From NCBI GenBank assembly GCA_023393015.1, contig JAEWMY010000002.1, positions 1 through 45,740 of the forward strand: DNA of 45,740 nt. Direction: 5' to 3'. This stretch comes from Spirochaetota bacterium (GTDB lineage: Bacteria; Spirochaetota; Spirochaetia; Treponematales; Treponemataceae). This document shows positions 39,318 to 45,740 of the stretch, one piece after another; the stretch's first letter is position 1; each line of letters begins with the position of its first letter. The notes under the pieces are model-generated. The model did no database searches. It saw nothing but the letters and a program-made list of their open reading frames with translations, and had not been told where the DNA came from. A program made the position numbers and the translations under genes.

Positions 39318-42300
39318 ATGACCGTTCTTTGCCGCCGCTTTCTTTTCCTCGCCGTCGCCGCCGTACTGGCGCTCCTGTCTTCCTGTTCGGACTTCAACTC
39401 CCCGGTCAAGGACTATCTCGAGGAGTACTCCGGCAACGCCGCGATCGGCTACCAGCAATTCCTCGTCCCGGTGGAAAAAGACGCCGACGGCATCGATTCC
39501 ATAGCCTCCGACGCCGACGGGGTCATCCGGTTTTTGCTGAGAAACCCGCGGTCGTACGTCATTTCTACTAGTGTCGTCATGGATTCAGGTGAAACCGTTA
39601 CTGAGCCCGAAGATTATATTATACGCCAATCCGATGACCGACAATCCCTGACGCTCACCTTTACGGAGTCTTTTTTACACACTCATGAGAGAGGCGGTAA
39701 TATCTCGGCGCAATTAAACCTTCTGGATCTGGGATACGGCAGGGTCTTCCCCTCCTGGCATTTCAACCTCCGCTGCAACACCCCGCCGCCCGTTCCATAC
39801 GGAAGTCGCGTGATGCTCGAACCGTCACCGAACGACCGCTACGTCCTCTGCTTCAACCTCGACCTCTCAAACGAAGTTCAAGACGACATCGCCTCCATCG
39901 AGGTAAACGGTCAGATCTACACCGTCGATACCGTTCAAGCCGGGTCGTCGCCAGTACTTACTTTTAAAGATGAGAATATTTCCACGAAGCCCCCTGAGGG
40001 AACTCTCCGCCCGGTGGGCAATCTCCAGCCGTTCAACGCCAATCTCGATATAACGCAGGTATACCTTCTTACCCATATCGCGCAGTCACAGGCCGAGTCG
40101 CGCTTTACGATCACGGTACGCGATACGAAGGGGCTCGCGCGAACGGCCGTCACCTCGACGGCTGGCAACATGCTCGCCCGTCCCACGATAGTGAACTCCG
40201 ATAACGAACAGCCGACGGATAACGAGCTTTCGCTCAATCCCGACCTGAACGGCGAGTACGCGATTCGGCTCGATCACGCGGAACCGGGCGTAACCCTCAA
40301 CTGGACGATCGACGGCGGCTCCAGGCGCACGTCAACCTCTCTACCCACCACCATCACCGTCACCGACGATTGCACGATCGAGGCGTGGGCGAGCAGAAGC
40401 GGTTATATCGATTCCGAGCACGTTATCGTGAGCCTTACCTGCGTGAGGAACATCATATACGTGGATCCCGCCAGCGGCAACGATTCCACTGGCAACGGAA
40501 GCGAGACGCGCCCGTTCAAGACCATTACACACGCAGTGACGCAGTTCAGCGACCCCACTGACGAGGGCAATACGGTATACCTTATGGGAGACATAACCGG
40601 AAGGGAAGCAGGGGCAACGTACGGGTGTATATCCATTGAGCCCACAGGGCCGCTAACGTGTTCGATAATCGGAAACAATGACTCCAATAAAACGATAGAT
40701 TGTAACGAGGAAAGCCGCGGTATCTATATAGAAGGGTATAACGGAATCGTAAACATTACGTTACAGTATCTCACGATCACAAAAGGCAACACCTCAAGCT
40801 TTGACGGAAACGGCGGGGGAATTTACTTTGAATCAAGCATCAGCGGTTCAAGCCTTACCCTAGACAGGTGTTCCGTTACAGTAAATCAGGCATACGTAAC
40901 AACTGCCACCATGGCAAACGGCGGCGGTATCTATTTCCGAGGTACCACACTGTCCGTTAACTCTTCTTCCATAAATAACAACAAGGCAATAGCAACTTCC
41001 TCCGAGGCTTGCGGCGGAGGGATCTATGCCAATGGCCTAGGCACGGCACCCGAAGTTATTGTTGACTCATCTACCATTTACAGCAACGTAACGAACACTC
41101 CTTCGACAGGTTCCGGCGGAGGGATGTATGTTTTGCAAGCGACGCTTACGCTCAACGCGACGAACTCCGAAACGCGTATCTACGGCAATACGGGGAATGC
41201 GCAAGGAAACGGGCATGGAGGAGGGGTATTCATCTGCGACGGATCGGGTAGCATGCGGGAGAACGTCTCTATCGACAGCAACAGCGCATGTACGACTGAC
41301 AGGAAGGGTACTGGCGGCGGCATTAGACTATATGCAAGTATCAGCGACTATACGTTTACCGTGAATGGCGGAACTATTTCTAATAACTACGCCGGTATGT
41401 ACGCGAAAAGCTATAGTGCCTATGGAGGGGGGATATACGCGGGCGGTATTGCTACCTGCACATACCACCTCGATATCAATGGCGGCACAATCGCCGGTAA
41501 TTACGCGTCATACAACAACGCGACGGGTTTTGGCGGCGGGGTGTATGCCGAAAACGCCGCAGTCTCAGTAAAGAACGCCATGATTACGAACAATACGGCA
41601 AGTACCGGAGGAACGGGCTCTGGCGGAGGCCTCTTCCTCGACAAGGCCACGTTCACTATGGAATCAGGCTCGATTCTAGATAACCAAGCGACAACAAGTG
41701 GCAATCCAGGGTATGGTAGCGGTCTTTACGTGTATAACAATGCCACAACCCGGCGGGAAGTCACGATATCCGGCGGTGACATCAGCCATAATTATGCCAA
41801 TGAGTATTCGATAGGAAAAATGACTAATTCACTGGGTGGCGGCGTATTCTTGTCTGGTTATCTGAGTGCAAAATTCGAAAACGCCGTTAGTATAACGAAC
41901 AATACCGCATCCATGAAAGGCGTAGGTTCAGGAGGGGGCTGTTATCTTCAGGGTTTGGGCGCACTTCATTTCCTGACACTCTACTTGACCGGCGGGAGGA
42001 TAGAAAGTAATACGGCGTCATCTGACAGCGACGGACAAGGCGGCGCCTTTTATGTCGGACCCTACGCGAAAGTAACGAGCTCTCAGGATTCCACCGTAAA
42101 CGTAAACGGTAACATGGCCACTCAGAGCTCAAATCCCGTAAGTGGCGGTTATGGCGGCGCCTTCTTCGTGTCTGAAAACGCGACCGTGACGTGGAGCGGG
42201 GGAACCATGACCAGGAACTGGGGAAATACCCAAACTGCCGCGGCGTCATACGGAGAGGCATTCAATATTACCGGTTCAAGCATGTACGAGGCGACGGTTA

Positions 42301-43313
42301 ATCTAGGAGTAGGGCTAGGCGCGAATGACGGTACATCGTATAACGTCATACACATGACGCAGGGCGCGGCTCTCCATCTTCAACCGAGCGTGACGTATAG
42401 GAGCGACAATTATATCTATCACAATGGCGGCAGGGTTTACTGCGAAGGGTATCTATATGCCGATACGATACCGCTGCGGGTGCTTGGTAGTTATGGCGAC
42501 ACGGTCCTCGATACCCAAAACCAGCGAGCGCTGGCGAACTACTACAAGTTTAAAATTGGAGACGGGACACAGTATTGTATAAACGCGAATGGCAAATACA
42601 GCCAAATAGACACTCAAACCGCGAACACATTCGACACGCTTGTCTTGTACGCCAATACCGCTCCTACCGACGGAATGACCCGACGCATTATCTGCAATTT
42701 TTCCCTATACAATGTAAGTAATGTAAGTGATACTTTATCTATACCGACTGGTACGCATATCAGGATCATACCCTCAGGCGCGGTGACTATTAATCCAATG
42801 GGGGGAAGACTAATTTCCATAAAAAATAACGGACATCTACTAATAGGACAGTTACTTACGAGTGAGAGAATCACGTTTGACTGCAATGTAGATGATTTTC
42901 GAAGGACAAGTGAGCTTATTGAGATTAACGGAGATGGATCGCTTGTGCTCCATAACACCTTGGTCATAAACTCGTTTATGAGTATTTCAGGTACGTATTT
43001 TGCGCCCTTGATTAATCAAAACGGAGGGGTAAACTGCGTCGTACTCGATGATTTCTTCTATGAGCAAGGAGATCAAACGATCAGTAGCAGTAGAGCGGCC
43101 TTTATCCTTGCGACGGACGCCACGTGCCATTTCGTCGGTGGCGGCATCACTAACTTCAGAGCGCAAAACGGTCCGGGCGTTGCAGACCTTGAAACCGGCT
43201 CTACCTTCTATCTCTATCCGGGGGTTACCCTCACGGGAAACTCTCTATCGGGGGGGTACAGCATCTCGGGAGCGGGAACGCTCGACAACCCAAGCAATGT
43301 CCCACTGAACTAG
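39318..43313 (+). CDS. Large surface lipoprotein with Gly-Gly beta-helix repeats (Pmp-like)
   Basis: 1331 aa. Lipoprotein signal ending LALLSSC (modified cysteine at 23). Then an acidic domain to about residue 280, a chitobiase-C-terminal-like domain (VTLNWTIDGGSRRTSTSLPTTITVTDDCTIEAWASRSG) near 330-370, a DUF1565-type opening of a right-handed beta-helix (IIYVDPASGNDSTGNGSETRPFKTI), and then some 14 glycine-rich rungs of GG(G/A)(I/V/M/L/C)(Y/F), often with nearby NNTAS. This resembles the repeats of chlamydial polymorphic membrane proteins without an autotransporter barrel. A C-terminal non-repeat region follows. It is probably exposed on the outer membrane as an adhesin-type protein. Flanked by tRNA genes; more AT-rich in its last third. 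GGAGGT precedes the ATG. Confidence 0.85.
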   Translation: MTVLCRRFLFLAVAAVLALLSSCSDFNSPVKDYLEEYSGNAAIGYQQFLVPVEKDADGIDSIASDADGVIRFLLRNPRSYVISTSVVMDSGETVTEPEDYIIRQSDDRQSLTLTFTESFLHTHERGGNISAQLNLLDLGYGRVFPSWHFNLRCNTPPPVPYGSRVMLEPSPNDRYVLCFNLDLSNEVQDDIASIEVNGQIYTVDTVQAGSSPVLTFKDENISTKPPEGTLRPVGNLQPFNANLDITQVYLLTHIAQSQAESRFTITVRDTKGLARTAVTSTAGNMLARPTIVNSDNEQPTDNELSLNPDLNGEYAIRLDHAEPGVTLNWTIDGGSRRTSTSLPTTITVTDDCTIEAWASRSGYIDSEHVIVSLTCVRNIIYVDPASGNDSTGNGSETRPFKTITHAVTQFSDPTDEGNTVYLMGDITGREAGATYGCISIEPTGPLTCSIIGNNDSNKTIDCNEESRGIYIEGYNGIVNITLQYLTITKGNTSSFDGNGGGIYFESSISGSSLTLDRCSVTVNQAYVTTATMANGGGIYFRGTTLSVNSSSINNNKAIATSSEACGGGIYANGLGTAPEVIVDSSTIYSNVTNTPSTGSGGGMYVLQATLTLNATNSETRIYGNTGNAQGNGHGGGVFICDGSGSMRENVSIDSNSACTTDRKGTGGGIRLYASISDYTFTVNGGTISNNYAGMYAKSYSAYGGGIYAGGIATCTYHLDINGGTIAGNYASYNNATGFGGGVYAENAAVSVKNAMITNNTASTGGTGSGGGLFLDKATFTMESGSILDNQATTSGNPGYGSGLYVYNNATTRREVTISGGDISHNYANEYSIGKMTNSLGGGVFLSGYLSAKFENAVSITNNTASMKGVGSGGGCYLQGLGALHFLTLYLTGGRIESNTASSDSDGQGGAFYVGPYAKVTSSQDSTVNVNGNMATQSSNPVSGGYGGAFFVSENATVTWSGGTMTRNWGNTQTAAASYGEAFNITGSSMYEATVNLGVGLGANDGTSYNVIHMTQGAALHLQPSVTYRSDNYIYHNGGRVYCEGYLYADTIPLRVLGSYGDTVLDTQNQRALANYYKFKIGDGTQYCINANGKYSQIDTQTANTFDTLVLYANTAPTDGMTRRIICNFSLYNVSNVSDTLSIPTGTHIRIIPSGAVTINPMGGRLISIKNNGHLLIGQLLTSERITFDCNVDDFRRTSELIEINGDGSLVLHNTLVINSFMSISGTYFAPLINQNGGVNCVVLDDFFYEQGDQTISSSRAAFILATDATCHFVGGGITNFRAQNGPGVADLETGSTFYLYPGVTLTGNSLSGGYSISGAGTLDNPSNVPLN

Positions 43314-43351
43314 TACCGACGAGGAACATGTTTTTTCCCCCTCCCCCGTTC

Positions 43352-43380
43352 TTGACATAATTCGTCTTTTTTACTATTGT
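43352..43380 (+). promoter_or_regulatory. Distal promoter of the tRNA-Lys region
   Basis: TTGACA at 43352-43357, 17-bp spacer, TATTGT at 43375-43380. It lies 72 bp before the tRNA and 30 bp upstream of the proximal promoter. Confidence 0.5.
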
Positions 43381-43409
43381 AACCAAGTCGCCCGCGGGGA
43401 AAGGCGGGA

Positions 43410-43438
43410 TTGACAAACGGACGGGTTTGCGGTACAAA
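43410..43438 (+). promoter_or_regulatory. Proximal promoter of tRNA-Lys
   Basis: TTGACA at 43410-43415, 17-bp spacer, TACAAA at 43433-43438; predicted start ~7 nt before the tRNA 5' end. Confidence 0.65.
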
Positions 43439-43451
43439 AGTAAACCTTAAC

Positions 43452-43524
43452 GGGCCATTAGCTCAGCTGGTAGAGCAACAGACTCTTAATCTGTGGGTCG
43501 AAGGTTCGATCCCTTCATGGCTCA
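43452..43524 (+). tRNA. tRNA-Lys (anticodon CTT)
   Basis: 73 nt: acceptor GGGCCAT/ATGGCTC (one G-T), D-arm GCTC/GAGC, anticodon stem with CTCTTAA loop, T-arm GAAGG/CCTTC with TTCGATC, discriminator A, no CCA. Confidence 0.95.
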
Positions 43525-43539
43525 GAAGAACGGCGGTTC

Positions 43540-43568
43540 TTGACAAGGAACCGACTGTTCGCTACACT
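43540..43568 (+). promoter_or_regulatory. Promoter of tRNA-Leu
   Basis: TTGACA at 43540-43545, 17-bp spacer, TACACT at 43563-43568. The TTGACA lies in the loop of a hairpin (43534-43539 with 43548-43553). Confidence 0.6.
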
Positions 43569-43603
43569 GCGGATACCCCGGAAGGGGAACGCTCATCGTG
43601 CGA

Positions 43604-43683
43604 GCGAGAGTGGTGGAATTGGCAGACACGCCAGACTTAGGATCTGGTGCCTCGGCGTGAGGGTTCAAGTCCCTCCTCTCGCA
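43604..43683 (+). tRNA. tRNA-Leu (anticodon TAG)
   Basis: 80 nt with the long variable arm of class II tRNAs: acceptor GCGAGAG/CTCTCGC, anticodon stem CCAGA/TCTGG around CTTAGGA, T-loop TTCAAGT, discriminator A, no CCA. Confidence 0.95.
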
Positions 43684-43726
43684 GGGCCTTCACCCGAAAG
43701 CTCGAAACGGTGTAACAGTAGATTTT

Positions 43727-43798
43727 GCGGGAATAGCTCAGTGGTAGAGCGCGACCTTGCCAAGGTCGATGTCGCGGGTCCGACTCCCGTTTCCCGCT
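43727..43798 (+). tRNA. tRNA-Gly (anticodon GCC)
   Basis: 72 nt: acceptor GCGGGAA/TTCCCGC, D-arm GCTC/GAGC, anticodon stem CGACC/GGTCG around TTGCCAA, discriminator T as usual for glycine, no CCA. Probably in one transcript with tRNA-Leu, 43 bp upstream. Confidence 0.95.
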
Positions 43799-43806
43799 CT
43801 TCCGAG

Positions 43807-43841
43807 AAGGCGATCTGGTGGAATCCGGATCGCCTTTTTTT
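43807..43841 (+). terminator. Terminator after the tRNA-Leu/Gly unit
   Basis: AAGGCGATC (43807-43815) pairs with GATCGCCTT (43828-43836), followed by a run of T residues (43835-43841). Confidence 0.85.
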
Positions 43842-43849
43842 ATTCGCAC

Positions 43850-43878
43850 TTGAAACCAAATCACGTACCAAGTAGAAT
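43850..43878 (+). promoter_or_regulatory. Promoter of tig-clpP
   Basis: TTGAAA at 43850-43855, 17-bp spacer, TAGAAT at 43873-43878; leader ~20 nt with AAGAGGA ribosome site. Confidence 0.65.
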
Positions 43879-43906
43879 ACGGTACGGTATAAGAGGACAC
43901 CAAGCA

Positions 43907-45271
43907 ATGAAAACCACCAAACAGTTTACCAAACTCGACAAGTCGCGCGTCAAGCTCGACGTGACCATCGACAAGGAAGAAGTCGCCGCCGCCTACCAGA
44001 AAATCCTGGGAAAATACGCGAAATCCGCCCAGATACCCGGCTTCCGCAAGGGCAAGGCCCCGGTCAAGATACTGGAACAGAAGTACGGCGAGGCCCTCAA
44101 GGGCGACGCCGCCGGCGACATCATGGAAACCGCCCTCGGCGAGATATTCGAGGCGGGGAACGAACACGAACGTCCCCTCCCCTACTCCCGCCCGACCATG
44201 GACGCCGCCCCCGAATTCGACGTGTCGAAGGACCTCTCCTTCTCCGTCACCTTCGACGTTTTTCCCGAAGTCACCCTCAAGGCCATTGACGGCTTCAAGA
44301 TAGAAGTTCCCGCGGTCACCATCGCCGACGCCGACATGAAAGAAGAGCTCGAGGCCATCCGCGAGCGGAACGCCATCGTGGTAGACCGGAACGACGGCGA
44401 CAAGGCCGCCAAGGACAACATCGCCACCGTCAACTACTCCGAGCTCGACGAGGCCGGAAACGTCATCGCCGGCACCGAACGCCAGGACTTCGTCTTCACG
44501 ATCGGAACCGGCTACAACATCTACAAGTTCGACGACGACATCGTCGGCATGAAAAAGGGCGAAACGAAAGACCTCGCCAAGGACTTCCCCGCCGACTTCG
44601 AGGACAAGGACCTCGCCGGCACCAAGAAGAAGATCCGCGTCACCCTCACCGCCCTCAAGGCCCGCTCCCTTCCCGACCTCGACGACGAGCTCGCCCAGGA
44701 CGTCAGCGAGAAATACAAAACCCTCGACGACCTCAAGGCCGACATCCGCAAGAACATGGAAACGGCGCTCGAAAACAAACTCAGGGAAATCCGCAGCAAT
44801 ACCCTCCTCGAAAAAATCGTCGAGGCGAACCCCTTCGACCTTCCCGAATCCATGGTCGCCGCGGAACTCGAGTCCCGCTGGCAGATGCTCGCCCAGCGCT
44901 TCCGCACCGACGTCGAACAGCTCGAAAAACTCATGACCGCCTCGGGACAGACCAAGGCCGACATGCTCGAAGGCTGGCGGGGAGAGGCAGAGAAACTCCT
45001 CAAGAGCCGCGTGATCGTGGAAATCCTCCTCAAGGACCGCGAAATCGCCGTTACCCCGGAAGACGTCGAGGCGGAGTTCGCCAAGATAGCCGCCGGAGCG
45101 GGCGTTTCGGTCGACGAAGTGAAAAAACACTATGCGGACCCCCGTCGGAAGGAGTATCTTATAGACGACATCAAGGAGCAGCGCCTCTACGGCCAGCTCC
45201 TCGAAAAATGCACGGTCGCGAAGGGAAAGAAGACCTCCTTCGCGGACCTCTTCAAGGACGGTCAACAGTGA
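43907..45271 (+). CDS. tig: Trigger factor (ribosome-associated chaperone and prolyl isomerase)
   Basis: 454 aa. The ribosome-binding domain has IPGFRKGKAP (GFRxGxxP signature, residues ~43-52), the middle PPIase (FKBP) domain covers about 150-245 (NIATVNYSELDEAGNVI ... FTIGTGYNIYKFDDDIVGMKKGE), and the C-terminal arm domain follows (NTLLEKIVEANPFDLPESMV). It catches nascent chains at the exit tunnel. ATG 43907 follows AAGAGGA; a longer frame from 43757 runs through the tRNA and is rejected. The stop overlaps the clpP start by 1 nt (TGATG), the common tig-clpP pairing. Confidence 0.96.
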   Translation: MKTTKQFTKLDKSRVKLDVTIDKEEVAAAYQKILGKYAKSAQIPGFRKGKAPVKILEQKYGEALKGDAAGDIMETALGEIFEAGNEHERPLPYSRPTMDAAPEFDVSKDLSFSVTFDVFPEVTLKAIDGFKIEVPAVTIADADMKEELEAIRERNAIVVDRNDGDKAAKDNIATVNYSELDEAGNVIAGTERQDFVFTIGTGYNIYKFDDDIVGMKKGETKDLAKDFPADFEDKDLAGTKKKIRVTLTALKARSLPDLDDELAQDVSEKYKTLDDLKADIRKNMETALENKLREIRSNTLLEKIVEANPFDLPESMVAAELESRWQMLAQRFRTDVEQLEKLMTASGQTKADMLEGWRGEAEKLLKSRVIVEILLKDREIAVTPEDVEAEFAKIAAGAGVSVDEVKKHYADPRRKEYLIDDIKEQRLYGQLLEKCTVAKGKKTSFADLFKDGQQ

Positions 45272-45740
45272 TGAACGAGCAGATGAACTCGCTGGTCCCG
45301 TACGTCATAGAGCAAACCGGAAACGGCGAGCGCTCGTACGACATCTTCTCCCGCCTTCTCAAGGACCGGATCGTGTTCATTGACGGGGAAATTTCCGACG
45401 CCACGGCCGACCTCGCCGTGGCGCAGCTCCTCTTCCTCGATTCCCAGAATCCGGAAAAGGACATAAACCTCTACATCAACAGCCCCGGCGGCTCGGTGAC
45501 CGCGGGACTCGCCATCTACGACACGATGCAGCAGATCAGGTCGGACATCCAGACCTTCTGCCTCGGCCAGGCGGCGAGCATGGCGGCGATATTGCTCGCG
45601 GGCGGAACGGCCGGCAAGCGGAACGCCCTTCCCTCCTCGCGCGTGCTCATCCACCAGCCCTGGGGCGGCGTGCAGGGACAGGCCGTCGACATCGGCATAC
45701 AGGCCCGCGAGATCATCCGCCTCAAGAAACTTACGATCGA
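45271..45740 (+). CDS. clpP: ATP-dependent Clp protease proteolytic subunit ClpP (partial, runs off window)
   Basis: 156 codons, open to the end. LVPYVIEQTGNGERSYDIFSRLLKDRIVFIDGEI, the catalytic serine in GQAASMAA, and the histidine in SSRVLIHQPWGG are visible; the catalytic Asp would lie past the window. Standard ClpP serine peptidase of the ClpXP/ClpAP complexes. Start ATG 45271 overlaps the tig stop; ATG 45283 (MNSLVPYVIE) is an alternative and nearer the usual N-terminus. Confidence 0.96.
   Translation, partial: MNEQMNSLVPYVIEQTGNGERSYDIFSRLLKDRIVFIDGEISDATADLAVAQLLFLDSQNPEKDINLYINSPGGSVTAGLAIYDTMQQIRSDIQTFCLGQAASMAAILLAGGTAGKRNALPSSRVLIHQPWGGVQGQAVDIGIQAREIIRLKKLTI

Noticed and set aside
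43637..45265. 542-aa minus-strand frame opposite trigger factor
   Set aside because: Shadow frame that also crosses tRNA-Gly; trigger factor motifs on the plus strand are decisive.

Overview
The window looks like chromosome from a GC-rich spirochaete of the Treponema/Spirochaetales lineage. The evidence is two tandem FlaB-type core flagellin genes followed by flaG, fliD, a PilZ gene and tsaE/tsaB, and an opposing flgN-like/flgK/flgL/fliW/csrA block; both orders resemble what I remember from Treponema. TrkA/TrkH, DUF1846, argF, trigger factor and clpP fill out an ordinary housekeeping chromosome. No mapping or database search was possible, so genus-level placement is inference.

Layout. 1-1355: an IS256-type insertion sequence whose left end touches the window edge. 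1445-8250: an accessory block, transcribed leftward, of two tandem, 5'-truncated copies of a large repeat-type protein that I recognise as similar to the Leptospira TIGR04388 ('Lepto_longest') family. Each copy has a conserved GC-rich part carrying an HExxH motif, then an unrelated AT-rich C-terminal tip, then a small exported partner gene 9-12 nt downstream (an ankyrin lipoprotein in one case, a TPR-like protein in the other). This is the layout of a polymorphic-toxin cassette array with immunity-like partners. 8268-9657: two small toxin-antitoxin modules (HigBA-like, then an RHH/PIN pair with a shortened PIN gene) placed exactly where the upstream cassette breaks off. 9675-12004: nfeD plus two SPFH genes. 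12100-14950: trkA-trkH. 14954-16519: DUF1846. Then tRNA-Met, a large uncharacterised protein, argF, a small exported protein, an M24 peptidase and a DHH phosphoesterase.

22861-23954: four to five copies of a degenerate ~31-41 bp repeat lie upstream of a near-perfect sigma-54 promoter that drives a divergent sigma-70-like protein. rdgB and a methyltransferase follow. 25249-34431 is the flagellin/filament-cap operon region, with a sigma-28 promoter and hairpins with GGA loops that look like CsrA sites in both flagellin leaders. It runs on into PilZ, tsaE, tsaB and an HD-GYP gene. 34469-38835 (minus) encodes CsrA, FliW, FlgL, FlgK and an FlgN-like chaperone, so the likely regulator (CsrA), its antagonist (FliW) and its likely target (flaB leader) are all in the window.

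38977-43798: tRNA-His and tRNA-Arg, a 1331-aa Gly-Gly-repeat surface lipoprotein, then tRNA-Lys, tRNA-Leu and tRNA-Gly. The window ends in tig and the start of clpP. Several genes (higB-like, trkA, tsaE) have a good -35/-10 pair whose predicted transcription start falls on the ATG itself, with no Shine-Dalgarno sequence, suggesting leaderless mRNAs.
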